Made by a program: the position numbers and the translations under genes. 64,000 bases of DNA from Candidatus Nitricoxidireducens bremensis. Lineage in GTDB: Bacteria; Pseudomonadota; Gammaproteobacteria; Burkholderiales; Rhodocyclaceae. This document shows, piece after piece, positions 17,103-25,443 of this stretch (positions are counted from its first letter, which is position 1; every line of letters starts with the position of its first letter). Location of the stretch: contig JAOTRT010000002.1 in assembly GCA_030247725.1 (NCBI GenBank), positions 372,001 to 436,000 of the forward strand, in the 5' to 3' direction. The notes below the pieces were generated by a model that was not told the DNA's origin, ran no database searches, and worked only from the letters and a program-made list of their open reading frames with translations.

Positions 17103-18029
17103 ATGAGCCAAGCCTTAAGCCTTGCCCACTTTAGCTCCGGCGTAACGCCTGCGAAGCAGGCATTAGCCTACGCTGAAGCGTTTGGGCGCTTTCCGGTCCC
17201 GTCGGGTGCCGGCAGCTTGGAAGCCTATATCCAGGCGGCCAATCGCGTGCCGATGCTTTCGGAAGCGGAGGAGGTGGCGCTTGCCCGTAGGTTCCGCGAC
17301 GAAGAGGACCTCGACGCCGCCCGCCAGTTGGTGCTGTCCCACCTGCGGTTGGTGATCGCGGTTGCGCGCGGTTACCTGGGTTATGGCCTGCCCCACGCCG
17401 ACCTGATCCAGGAAGGCAACATCGGCCTCATGAAGGCCGTAAAGCGCTTCGACCCCGAGCGCGGCGTGCGTCTGGTGTCTTTCGCCATGCACTGGATCAA
17501 GGCCGAGATTCACGAATACATCCTCAAAAACTGGCGCCTGGTGAAGATCGCCACCACCAAGGCCCAGCGCAAGCTGTTCTTCAACCTGCGCAGCATGAAG
17601 AAGGGCTTCTCCACCCTCGGCCCCGCCGAAGTGCAGGAAGTCGCCAAGACCCTCGGCGTGAAGCCCGAGGAAGTGGTGGAGATGGAAACCCGCATGACCG
17701 GCGGCGACGTGTCGCTGGAGCCGACGGCCGAGGACGACGAGGATAGCTACGCGCCCATCGCCTACCTGGCAGCCGACAGCAGCGTCGAGCCGACCGCCAT
17801 CATCGAGCGCAAGGAGCGCGACCGCCTGCAGACCGAGGGCCTGCAGGCTGCCCTGGCGGGTCTCGACGAGCGCAGCCGCGCCATCGTCCAGCGCCGCTGG
17901 TTGGTGGAGGACGGTGAGGAAGCCGCCACCCTGCACGAACTGGCGGCCGAGTACGGCGTCTCCGCCGAGCGCATCCGCCAGATTGAGGCGAAGGCGCTGC
18001 AGAAGATGAAGGGGCTGCTGGCCGCCTGA
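17103..18029 (+). CDS. rpoH: RNA polymerase sigma-32 (heat-shock) factor
   Basis: 308 residues with sigma-70 regions 1.2 to 4: the region 2 core (DLIQEGNIGLMKAVKRFDPERG) at about residues 100-121, the RpoH-box QRKLFFNLR at 155-163, which distinguishes sigma-32 from other sigma factors, and a region 4 helix-turn-helix near the C-terminus (YGVSAERIRQIEAKAL). It directs transcription of chaperone and protease genes. A strong AAGGAGG site precedes the ATG. Transcription is apparently repressed by HrcA through the CIRCE element, linking two heat-shock circuits. A hairpin terminator follows at 18065. Confidence 0.97.
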   Translation: MSQALSLAHFSSGVTPAKQALAYAEAFGRFPVPSGAGSLEAYIQAANRVPMLSEAEEVALARRFRDEEDLDAARQLVLSHLRLVIAVARGYLGYGLPHADLIQEGNIGLMKAVKRFDPERGVRLVSFAMHWIKAEIHEYILKNWRLVKIATTKAQRKLFFNLRSMKKGFSTLGPAEVQEVAKTLGVKPEEVVEMETRMTGGDVSLEPTAEDDEDSYAPIAYLAADSSVEPTAIIERKERDRLQTEGLQAALAGLDERSRAIVQRRWLVEDGEEAATLHELAAEYGVSAERIRQIEAKALQKMKGLLAA

Positions 18030-18060
18030 GGTTGCAACGAGTCTTCTCGCCGACCTAGGA

Positions 18061-18088
18061 AAAGATGGGCAGCTTCGGCTGCCCATCG
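18061..18088. terminator. Hairpin terminator between rpoH and the DsbD-like gene
   Basis: GATGGGCAGC (18065-18074), TTCG loop, GCTGCCCATC (18079-18088): a perfect 10-base stem. On the minus strand it is followed by TTTT (18064-18061), so it fits best as terminator of the leftward 18113 gene; it can also stop rpoH, though with a poor U-tract on that side. Confidence 0.85.
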
Positions 18089-18112
18089 TCATTCTCGCGT
18101 CAGCGTCGTTGG

Positions 18113-18799
18113 CTAGAAAGCGAGCAAAAGTCTCCGAAGGCCCAGGACGACGAGAACTGCCGCTGCCCCCCAGGTAAGCCAATGGATCAGCCAGCCCCGG
18201 CCGGCGCGCAGTTCGCGCCCCAGGTGTCCGGCCAGAGGCACCAGCAGGAGCATCGGCGTCAATGCTGCGCCCAGGCCGAAGGCCAGGCCATAGGCAGCGC
18301 CCTGGTATCCGCTGCCGGCATTCGCCGCCAGCGCGAGCAGGGAAGCCAGGGGCGTACAGGGCGTCAGGCTCAGCGCGGCACCGAGAAAGAGCGGCGGCAA
18401 GCCGTCACGCCGGGATGCCGGCTGTCGCCGGAACCTGACCGGCGCAACCTGAGCCATTCCCGGCTGGGCAACTCCCACCGAGGGCCGAACCACCAGCCAA
18501 ATCCCTGCCAGGATGCTGGCCGCACCAATGGCGATGTTGCCGAGACTTCCGCCCAGCGCCTTCGCCAGGCCCGCGCCGGCCAGCCCGGCTGCGGAGGCCA
18601 GCACGGTATAGGCCAGGACCCGGCCCGCCAGAAATGTCGCCGTGTGGGCCAGTGCCTCGTACCGCCCACCGGCGCGGCCTAGGGCCCAGGTCCCCAGGAA
18701 AGGCAGGCAGGTGACGGTACAGGCCGTCAGGCCCATCGAGACGCCGAGCAGCCACACCGTGGCAAGCGTCACCTCGCCGAGGGGCTGCACTTCAGGCAT
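18113..18799 (-). CDS. DsbD/CcdA-like (sulfite exporter TauE/SafE-related) membrane protein
   Basis: 228 residues, about six membrane spans in two pseudo-repeats. Each repeat has a Cys-Pro-type motif: a TACTVTCLPFLG segment near residue 26-35 and SLTPCTPLASLL near residue 145-155, the arrangement of the DsbD_2/CcdA-like family that passes electrons or metals across the inner membrane. It is the last gene of the operon with the third TonB receptor, and its ATG (18799) overlaps the membrane ferredoxin gene by 8 bases. Similar proteins accompany copper ATPase and cytochrome oxidase assembly genes. It may move reducing power to the periplasm (inference). Confidence 0.82.
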   Translation of the reverse strand: MPEVQPLGEVTLATVWLLGVSMGLTACTVTCLPFLGTWALGRAGGRYEALAHTATFLAGRVLAYTVLASAAGLAGAGLAKALGGSLGNIAIGAASILAGIWLVVRPSVGVAQPGMAQVAPVRFRRQPASRRDGLPPLFLGAALSLTPCTPLASLLALAANAGSGYQGAAYGLAFGLGAALTPMLLLVPLAGHLGRELRAGRGWLIHWLTWGAAAVLVVLGLRRLLLAF

Positions 18800-19844
18800 T
18801 GGCTTCGCCGCGCTTGACGAATTTCACCGGCTTGACGGTGCCGTCCGGCAACTCGCCCTTCACCCGTCCCTTGTAATACTCGCGGCTGGAGGAGAACAGG
18901 GCGAACGGTCCCCATTTCAGCTTGATCACGCCGTCCTGCGGACAGTACTCGGCGCAGCGCCCGCAGAGGGTGCAGTCTTCGTGATAAGCCTTGCGCCCAT
19001 GTTCTCGGGCAATTTCCGGAATGTCCATCGGGCAGGCCTGGGTGCAAACGCCGCACTTTTCGCAGCTTTCGTGCTTTACCTTGGACAGTCGCATCGGCGA
19101 CAGGCGCTGGAAGAGTGAGTTGAACGACAACATCGGACAGATGCGGCAGAAGGGCTGCCGTATCGCCAAAGCGGCCACGACAACAAAGCCTGCCACGATG
19201 TTGCCGAGCGCGTTCAGCAACATGCGGGTGCTATCGCCGGTCTTGAGCGCGATTTCCTCGACATCCGCCGTCAGCAGTGTGGTGACGATGCGGGACGGGC
19301 ATACATCGCAATAGGGGTTCGACAGTCCATGAGGCGCAATCCCCACGCCGGCCAGAATCGGCAACGCGAATATAAGACCCAGCAGCATTACCCACTTGGC
19401 CGGCCGAACCTTCTTCAGGTTTCCGTCCTGCAGGCGATGCAATGGTCGATTGAAACGACGCCCGACCTTGTTCAGCAGTTCCTGGACGGTGCCTAACGGA
19501 CAAATCCAGCCGCAGAAGGCCTTTCCCACTACGAAGAAGAATGCAAGGAAGGTTGCCATGGTCAATAGAATCGGCAGGACCACCTGCATGGTCACCTGCT
19601 GAGCCTTGACGACTGCAGCACCGATGCGATGGTGCATCTGGTGCTGCAGCGGAATCAGAACGCAATAGCTTCCATGCTGTTTGTCGTAGGCACAGGACAA
19701 CGCCGGCAAGGCCGTGGATATCTTGTCGGCCGCGTAATGACCGACAACGTTGCTGCCCCACACCATCAGGAAGAACATCGCCATCTGGACAGTGAACCTC
19801 AGGCGGGAAACGGTCGGAAAAACCTTCCTTAGCGTCTCAAGCAT
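18792..19844 (-). CDS. NapH/NosR-like membrane 4Fe-4S protein
   Basis: 350 residues, ATG at 19844. About five membrane spans; redox motifs in order: Cys111-x3-Cys115-Pro (CGWICP), Cys179-x2-Cys182-Pro, Cys233-x2-Cys236-Pro, then two ferredoxin 4Fe-4S clusters at Cys261/264/267/271 and Cys291/294/297/301. Known relatives (NapH, NosR C-terminus, CcoG, FtrD) transfer electrons across or at the inner membrane, in several cases for metal reduction or copper-enzyme maturation. It sits between the DUF4198-like protein and the DsbD-like protein, overlapping both by 8 bases, which points to a membrane electron-transfer unit for metal uptake. Confidence 0.88.
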   Translation of the reverse strand: MLETLRKVFPTVSRLRFTVQMAMFFLMVWGSNVVGHYAADKISTALPALSCAYDKQHGSYCVLIPLQHQMHHRIGAAVVKAQQVTMQVVLPILLTMATFLAFFFVVGKAFCGWICPLGTVQELLNKVGRRFNRPLHRLQDGNLKKVRPAKWVMLLGLIFALPILAGVGIAPHGLSNPYCDVCPSRIVTTLLTADVEEIALKTGDSTRMLLNALGNIVAGFVVVAALAIRQPFCRICPMLSFNSLFQRLSPMRLSKVKHESCEKCGVCTQACPMDIPEIAREHGRKAYHEDCTLCGRCAEYCPQDGVIKLKWGPFALFSSSREYYKGRVKGELPDGTVKPVKFVKRGEANA

Positions 19845-20742
19845 TGTTCCGCTCCCTGTGACGCAGCAAGGGTGCTGCACACAACATACCGATTACAAAC
19901 AAGCCCGCACCAGCCCAGAGATTTCTTCCTCTCATGGTGTCCGGGTAATAGAAGTGGTTGAAGGCCGTCACAAACTTCCGCCCCTCCGGCTCTAACTCCG
20001 TCATCAATACGAAGCCGCGACGGGTACGATCTGCCCCTGCAACCTTGTCAAAGCTCGCCGGATCGAAGTCCCGCGGAAAGAGGACTTTGGCGACACCTTC
20101 GGCATCGGCTACCACACGGGTTCGCGTACCGTTCTCCGTGTGGAGGTGCAAAACGGCACCGGGCAATGGTTGGCCCTCATAGCGCACCCCGAACTCCCAG
20201 GCTGTCCCCTCTCGGAAACCGCCGTGCTCCGGTATGCGCAACGGGACGATATCGAGACTCCCCTTGGCCTGCGCCAGCATCGCCGCAGGGGACTTGCCTT
20301 GGGTACCAAAGGACCATGCCGTGGTCGCCGTTCTCGTCTCGGCACCACGGACCTCCGCTGCCTGCATCCAGTAGTGGCCGCCTTTTGCTGACGGCTCCGG
20401 GGCAAAGCGCCACCGGCCATCTTCAAGTGGAACATTTTTTGGCGATTGGGTTGCATCGGCACCATAGACCTGAAGCCCAACACCAGCCAGGTTGACGGGC
20501 ACCATGTTTGCGCTGTTACGCTCCCCGGGGCGACCGGCCGGAGCAATCAATGGCGCAGAAGTCCAGGTACGCCCTCTTCCGGCACTTTCTTGCTGGATGG
20601 CCCGCTCGGCACTTCCTTGTCGCTCCGCATTGCCTGCCGCGGGGGCCTGATGATCATGTGCTGCAGATGCGCTCGATATAAACAATCTCCCCAAGAGAAG
20701 TATCGTTGCGATGGAATTTGCAGTGCTTACCTTGGATCTCAC
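19837..20742 (-). CDS. DUF4198-like exported, C-terminally anchored protein
   Basis: About 301 residues from a GTG at 20742, with GAGG 8 bases upstream. Signal peptide ends near ASAAH; a His-containing, Gln/Ala/Gly-rich linker follows, then beta-rich domains with GGFREGTAWEFGVRYEGQPLPGA, typical of DUF4198 proteins known beside nickel, cobalt and copper transporters. A C-terminal span (WAGAGLFVIGMLCAAPLL) with basic tail anchors it, probably in the inner membrane facing the periplasm. It starts 60 bases after the TonB receptor and overlaps the membrane ferredoxin by 8 bases. Likely a periplasmic ligand carrier or scaffold; the start is the least certain part. Confidence 0.72.
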   Translation of the reverse strand: MRSKVSTANSIATILLLGRLFISSASAAHDHQAPAAGNAERQGSAERAIQQESAGRGRTWTSAPLIAPAGRPGERNSANMVPVNLAGVGLQVYGADATQSPKNVPLEDGRWRFAPEPSAKGGHYWMQAAEVRGAETRTATTAWSFGTQGKSPAAMLAQAKGSLDIVPLRIPEHGGFREGTAWEFGVRYEGQPLPGAVLHLHTENGTRTRVVADAEGVAKVLFPRDFDPASFDKVAGADRTRRGFVLMTELEPEGRKFVTAFNHFYYPDTMRGRNLWAGAGLFVIGMLCAAPLLRHRERNNA

Positions 20743-20803
20743 TTCGAGAACCTCGCATGAATAGCCGATGGATGAGGGACGGTCACACAATCACCGCTGC
20801 CGT

Positions 20804-22858
20804 TCAGAACTTCAACGTCAGGCCAGCAGTAACCGTTACACCAGGTGCGATGTAGCCTATGCCCTCATATTTCTTGTCCGTGGCGTTGACCACGTTCAGG
20901 CGGGCGGCGATGTCCTTGCCAAACTCCTTCGACACGCCGAGGTCGTACGTTGCATAGGGCTTGTAACCGGATGCATTGCTGTCGGTACCAAAGCGATAGC
21001 CGACATAGTTGTAGACCGCGAAAATCGAGAAGCCCCCCGGCAGGGAAATGTCTGCCCGCAGATTTCCCTGGTGTACAGGAACGTTCGTAAGCCATTTCCC
21101 AACCAACGTCGGGCTGACCACCGACTGGGTGACTACCGAATTATTGTAGGTATAGCCGGCACGCAGGGTCAGGCCATCGACCGGGCGTAGCATGCCTTCC
21201 AACTCAACACCTTTCGCCCGAACCTCGTCGATGTTTTGCTTCGCCGTATTTTGTCCAGTCGTCGTTACCGAGTAAATGAAGTTCTCGGCAGTCGTGTAGT
21301 AGAGCGATGACTTCAGGTGCCCGAGCTTGCCCCAGTAGTAGTCAAGGCCAATATCCCTGGAGAAAGCCTTTTCCGGACGAAGCTGCGGATTGCCGACATG
21401 GTTTGAGCCGGCTCGCTGGCTATTTCCATATAGCTGGGAAACATCCGGAGTGTTGAATGCCTTGCCGACCGAGCCGCGCGCGACCAGGTCCTTGGTCAAC
21501 GCATAGGTCGCACCGGCCTTCGGCGAGAATGCTCGCTCGGTTCGCTCGCTCCATACCCCCTGGCCAGTGGTCGCCGCCTTGGTGTCGGCAAAACTACCGC
21601 TGGTCGTCCAGCTGTCGTATCTGCCCGCGAGATTTAGATTCAGCGCACCGAACTTGATTTCGTCCTGCACAAACGCACCCATGCGCGTTACGTCGCCCTT
21701 GGTCACCTGAGAACGCCCAGGTTCGAACGGATAGCGGTTCGTCATGGTGACATCGCTATTCACGTACTCACCGCCCCAGGTCAGGCTCTGATTGCCGGCA
21801 AGTGCATGGGTGCTTTGGAGATTGATACCGGACGTGTTGTCCTTGAACTCGCCCCGATAGGAGATGACGGAATTGGCGGGAGTTCCAGCAGCGACGACAT
21901 CCGGACTGGTGCGATTCACGCTGTTGGCGCTGTCCGCATCCTGGATACCCCGGCGCACATACACTTGAACTGTCGTTTCGGAAGCTTCGCCGAAATGGCG
22001 ATATCGCCCTGACGAGAGATATTGTTGGCGATCCTGTGCGTTGTAATCGGGAATGCTGTACAGCCCCTTCGCCACGTCCCGCAGGTACGCAAAATGGAAA
22101 TCCAGAAGGTTTGCGCCATCGACTTCCTTAAGCAGCTTTGCTGACAGGTTTGTCTTTTCGGTCCCCGTCTTGGCTTGTCGATCCGCGGCAATGGTGGTGT
22201 CGGGACGCCACATGTTGTATCCGTCGCTCGTAAGTCGATTGGCAGACAGGATCAAGCCCGTGTCGTCGTCGCGAAAGGAGTAGCCGGCGCCAAGGCGCTT
22301 GGTATTGAGGCTGCCGTAATCCACATCAACACGTTTCTTCTCGCCGCGCTCAGGCATCTTCGAAATGATGTTGATGACACCACCCATCGCACTGTTGCCA
22401 TAGAGCGCCGATCCGGCACCCCGTACGACCTCTATGCGATCAATATCGACCGTCGCCAATTGCGACCAGTCCACTTGGCCGTCATAGCCGACGTTCATAG
22501 GTATGCCATCGGCCAGCACCAGGGTTCGCCCATTTCCCGGCAGACCGCGCGTATAGGTCTGCGCGATCCGGTTCGGTGCCGATGCATCCATTCTCGCGGC
22601 GTAAACGCCCGGTACTCCCTGCAGCAATTGATCGGCAGTCGTCGCCGCAGACTTCTCGATGAAGTTGCGATCAATCACGGTGACCGCTGAGGGAACGTCG
22701 CGCAGGCTTTGCTGGGTCTTTGTCGCTGTGACGACCATTTGCTCAAGCGCCGCTTCCTCCCGCTCTCCCGTCTCGGCAGCTGCCGGCAAGGCAAGCATGG
22801 ACGACATGCCAATCCATAGTCCTTTTCGAACAACCCCGCTTCCGGTTTTCCTAGCCAT
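20804..22858 (-). CDS. TonB-dependent receptor of the ferredoxin/DsbD operon
   Basis: About 684 residues from ATG 22858 (three codons shorter than the longest frame; GGAG lies 9 bases upstream). Signal peptide ending near ALPAAAE, TonB box-like segment MVVTAT, plug with QTYTRGLPGNGRTLVLADGIP and RIEVVRGAGSALYGNSAMGG, barrel ending GLTLKF. First gene of a four-gene operon with a DUF4198-like protein, a membrane ferredoxin and a DsbD-like protein, all consistent with uptake and periplasmic reduction of a metal or metal complex. The promoter carries two GCGRC-N5-GYCGC-like sites. No CxxxM copper motif is seen, so the ligand may differ from that of the OprC-like receptor. Confidence 0.9.
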   Translation of the reverse strand: MARKTGSGVVRKGLWIGMSSMLALPAAAETGEREEAALEQMVVTATKTQQSLRDVPSAVTVIDRNFIEKSAATTADQLLQGVPGVYAARMDASAPNRIAQTYTRGLPGNGRTLVLADGIPMNVGYDGQVDWSQLATVDIDRIEVVRGAGSALYGNSAMGGVINIISKMPERGEKKRVDVDYGSLNTKRLGAGYSFRDDDTGLILSANRLTSDGYNMWRPDTTIAADRQAKTGTEKTNLSAKLLKEVDGANLLDFHFAYLRDVAKGLYSIPDYNAQDRQQYLSSGRYRHFGEASETTVQVYVRRGIQDADSANSVNRTSPDVVAAGTPANSVISYRGEFKDNTSGINLQSTHALAGNQSLTWGGEYVNSDVTMTNRYPFEPGRSQVTKGDVTRMGAFVQDEIKFGALNLNLAGRYDSWTTSGSFADTKAATTGQGVWSERTERAFSPKAGATYALTKDLVARGSVGKAFNTPDVSQLYGNSQRAGSNHVGNPQLRPEKAFSRDIGLDYYWGKLGHLKSSLYYTTAENFIYSVTTTGQNTAKQNIDEVRAKGVELEGMLRPVDGLTLRAGYTYNNSVVTQSVVSPTLVGKWLTNVPVHQGNLRADISLPGGFSIFAVYNYVGYRFGTDSNASGYKPYATYDLGVSKEFGKDIAARLNVVNATDKKYEGIGYIAPGVTVTAGLTLKF

Positions 22859-22895
22859 CTCTCGCAACTCCGCTATATGTCAAAAGGCGGAGGCG

Positions 22896-22956
22896 ATTAT
22901 CATCAAAGGACGATGTCGCTCCCTGCGGCAAATGGCCACATGCGGCAATCGGTCGC
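22896..22956 (-). promoter_or_regulatory. Tandem RegA/RoxR-type sites and -10 upstream of the third TonB receptor
   Basis: Distal site GCGGC-N5-GTCGC at 22942-22956 and a proximal copy with one mismatch (GCGGC-N5-GCCAC) at 22925-22939, centres 17 bases apart. On the minus strand the proximal site ends 23 bases before GATAAT (22901-22896). The layout is the same as that upstream of the OprC-like receptor. No -35 consensus. Confidence 0.6.
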
Positions 22957-23020
22957 GGAAACCTGCGGTCACACCGCGGATGTCGAATTCTTGAGGTACG
23001 GATTGCGTCGCGCCCCGTCA

Positions 23021-23071
23021 AGCCGACACCCGAAGGTCGGCTGCCGGAATTCAGGCCGGCATCGGCCGGCC
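23021..23071. terminator. Hairpins downstream of the cytochrome oxidase operon
   Basis: AGCCGAC (23021-23027) pairs with GTCGGCT (23036-23042), and a second GC-rich stem GGCCGG/CCGGCC follows within about 23053-23070. They lie 40-90 bases after the subunit I stop on the minus strand. There is no T-run, so intrinsic termination is possible but weak. Confidence 0.45.
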
Positions 23072-23109
23072 TACGGCTATCGCAGACTCAGCCGGGCCCG
23101 CTGACGAGG

Positions 23110-24735
23110 TCAGGAAACGCGCGGTACGTCCGGGGTATGAAGAATGGCCTCATCACTGCTTACCCTGCCGTCCCCGTAGCCGTAGGGATGCCATTCTTCG
23201 CTGACGCTGGGCGGCGTCGGCCAGTTGCCGTGGGGCGGCGGCGAGACGGTGGTCCATTCGAGGGACATCGAGCCCCAGGGGTTGTCGCCGGCCGGCTTGC
23301 CGCGCATGGCGCCGACGATCCAGTTGATGACGGCCACCGCGAAGCCGATGCCGATGATGCCGGCGCCGAAGGTCATGATCTGGTGGGCGTGCTCGAACTG
23401 GGGAAACTGGGCGTAGTCGTAGTAGCGGCGCGGCATGCCCTTCACCCCTACGTCCATCATGATCCAGAAGACGATGTTCACGCCGACGAAGGTGAGCCAG
23501 AAGCCGGCCTTGCCCCAGAACTCGCTGTACATGCGGCCCGTGATCTTCGGGAACCAGTAGTAGACGCCGCCGAAAATGGCGAAGGTCCCCGCCACCGCCA
23601 TCACATAGTGGAAGTGGCCCACCACGTAGTAGGTGTCGGAGAGGTGCAGCGTCAGGGAGGGCAGCGCGAGGGGAATGCCGGTGAGGCCGCCGATGAGGAA
23701 CAGGAAGATCACGCCCAGGGCGTACATCATCGGCGTCTCGAAGCTGATGGCGCCCTTGTACAGCGTGCCCACCAGCCCGATGACCATGAGGCCCACGGGC
23801 ACGGAGATCAGCAGGGTCGTCACCATCTGGCCGATGCGTATCCAGTCGGCCATGCCCGAGACGTAGAGGTGGTGCACCCACACCACGCCCGAGAGGGCGA
23901 CGATGCCGAAGATGCCGCCATAAACCACCATGGCGTAGTTGAAGACCCGGTTGCGGGCGAAGGTGGCGACGATCTCGTACACCACGCCGAAGAAGGGCAG
24001 GAAGATCACGTACACCGCCGGGTGGGAGTAGAACCAGAACAGGTTCTGGTAGGTGAGCACGTCGCCGCCCCGGGCGGGATCGAAGAAGTGGGTGCCCAGG
24101 TATTTGTCGAAGCTGATGAGGGTCACCGCCGTGCCCAGCACCGGCACGAAGATCAGCTGCAGCACGAAGGCGGCGAGGGTGCACCAGACGAAGATGTTGA
24201 GCTTGTTCCAGGTGAGGCCAGGCGCCCGCATGTAGACGACCGTGGTGAGGAAGTTAACGCCGCCGATGATGGAGGCGAAGCCGAGGATCAGCACCGTGAA
24301 GGTGTAGAGGGCGGTGTTGCCCGTGGTGAGGATCGAGTAGGGCGGATAGCCGGTCCACATGACGTCGGGCGGATCGGGAATGAAGAAGGTGAGGATCGCC
24401 AGGATGATGCCCACGTAAAACAGCCACACCGAGAGGGCGTTCACGCGCGGGAAGGCCACATCCTTGGCGCCGATCATCAACGGAATGCAGTAGTTGGCGA
24501 AGAAGCCCGTCAGCGCCGGGATCTGGAAGCCGAGGATCATCACGGCGCCATGGGCGTAGAGCCAGATGTTGTACTGGGTGGGATTGGCGGTGAGGGTCGG
24601 CCCGAGTTGGGAGAGCTCCAGGCGCATCAGCATGGCCATGACGCCGGCGACGCCGAAGGCGGCGATGGAGCCGATCAGGTAGAGCACGCCGACCCGCTTG
24701 TGGTCGGTGGTGAAGATCCATTCCTTGAGGTTCAT
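23110..24735 (-). CDS. Heme-copper cytochrome c oxidase subunit I (alternative type)
   Basis: 541 residues, 12 spans; catalytic subunit reducing O2. Heme and copper ligands by position: His62 (heme a), His238 with Tyr242 (CuB, cross-linked Tyr), His288/His289 (CuB), His374 (heme a3), His376 (heme a). The segment FYSHPAVY has Tyr-Ser before the His in place of Gly and Ala in place of the Glu of the mitochondrial-type GHPEVY: a feature of A2-type oxidases. Unusually, where A-type enzymes have Thr-x-x-Lys of the K proton channel, 28 residues after the HH pair, this protein has Val314 and Met317. Last gene of the operon III-SCO-II-I, 15 bases after subunit II. Confidence 0.93.
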   Translation of the reverse strand: MNLKEWIFTTDHKRVGVLYLIGSIAAFGVAGVMAMLMRLELSQLGPTLTANPTQYNIWLYAHGAVMILGFQIPALTGFFANYCIPLMIGAKDVAFPRVNALSVWLFYVGIILAILTFFIPDPPDVMWTGYPPYSILTTGNTALYTFTVLILGFASIIGGVNFLTTVVYMRAPGLTWNKLNIFVWCTLAAFVLQLIFVPVLGTAVTLISFDKYLGTHFFDPARGGDVLTYQNLFWFYSHPAVYVIFLPFFGVVYEIVATFARNRVFNYAMVVYGGIFGIVALSGVVWVHHLYVSGMADWIRIGQMVTTLLISVPVGLMVIGLVGTLYKGAISFETPMMYALGVIFLFLIGGLTGIPLALPSLTLHLSDTYYVVGHFHYVMAVAGTFAIFGGVYYWFPKITGRMYSEFWGKAGFWLTFVGVNIVFWIMMDVGVKGMPRRYYDYAQFPQFEHAHQIMTFGAGIIGIGFAVAVINWIVGAMRGKPAGDNPWGSMSLEWTTVSPPPHGNWPTPPSVSEEWHPYGYGDGRVSSDEAILHTPDVPRVS

Positions 24736-24750
24736 GTCGGCTCTCCCTGC

Positions 24751-25443
24751 TTAAGCGGATTTCTTCGTCTTCTTCGCCGCCGGCTTGGCGGCCGGTACCG
24801 GCTGGAGCTTGGCGGCTTCCGCCGCGTACCAGTCCTCGAATTCCTGGGGCGGCAGCACAACGATGCGGCCCGACATGTAGGAATGCATCACGCCGCAGTA
24901 TTCGGCACAGGTGACGAGATGCTCGCCGGGCTTCTTCGGGTGGAACCAGAGATAGGTCACCCGCCCCGGCATGGAGTCTTCCTTGACGCGGAAGTCGGGG
25001 ATGAAGTGGCTGTGCAGGGTGTCGCGGCTGGTCATGCGCAGCACCACGGGCTTGCCGGCCGGCACGCGCAATTCGTTCTGGGTCTTCACGCCGTTGGCGT
25101 AGGTGTAGTCCCAGGAGTACATGCCCGATTCGAGCTGCACTTCCATGCGCTCGGCCGGCACGTCGCGGTAGGTGTTCCAGAGCTGCCAGCCGTTGGCGGC
25201 GAGGAAGAAGTCGTCGGCCATGAAGACGAACACCGGGATCACCGTCCAGGCGACGCCGGCCGCCGGCGTCAGCTTCGGCGGCTCGCCCTGCTGGCGGTCG
25301 GGCCGGCGCCGGTACTTCCAGATGAACCACGCCGCCAGCAGCGCGAACAGCACGCCGATGATCGTGATGTCCACGATCACCTCGTGCCAGAGTCGGTCCC
25401 AGCCGAGGGCCGGGTCGGCGAGATACGCTTTCGGTTCAGCCAT
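24751..25443 (-). CDS. Cytochrome c oxidase subunit II (CuA)
   Basis: 230 residues with two N-terminal spans (about residues 22-43 and 62-80) and a periplasmic cupredoxin domain. CuA ligands are complete: His144, Cys179, Glu181 backbone position, Cys183, His187 and Met190 (CAEYCGVMHSYM). It accepts electrons from cytochrome c. No fused cytochrome c domain; instead a Lys/Ala/Pro-rich tail. The start overlaps the end of the SCO gene by 8 bases, a direct coupling of CuA subunit and its copper chaperone. The N-terminus lacks an obvious cleaved signal. Confidence 0.95.
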   Translation of the reverse strand: MAEPKAYLADPALGWDRLWHEVIVDITIIGVLFALLAAWFIWKYRRRPDRQQGEPPKLTPAAGVAWTVIPVFVFMADDFFLAANGWQLWNTYRDVPAERMEVQLESGMYSWDYTYANGVKTQNELRVPAGKPVVLRMTSRDTLHSHFIPDFRVKEDSMPGRVTYLWFHPKKPGEHLVTCAEYCGVMHSYMSGRIVVLPPQEFEDWYAAEAAKLQPVPAAKPAAKKTKKSA

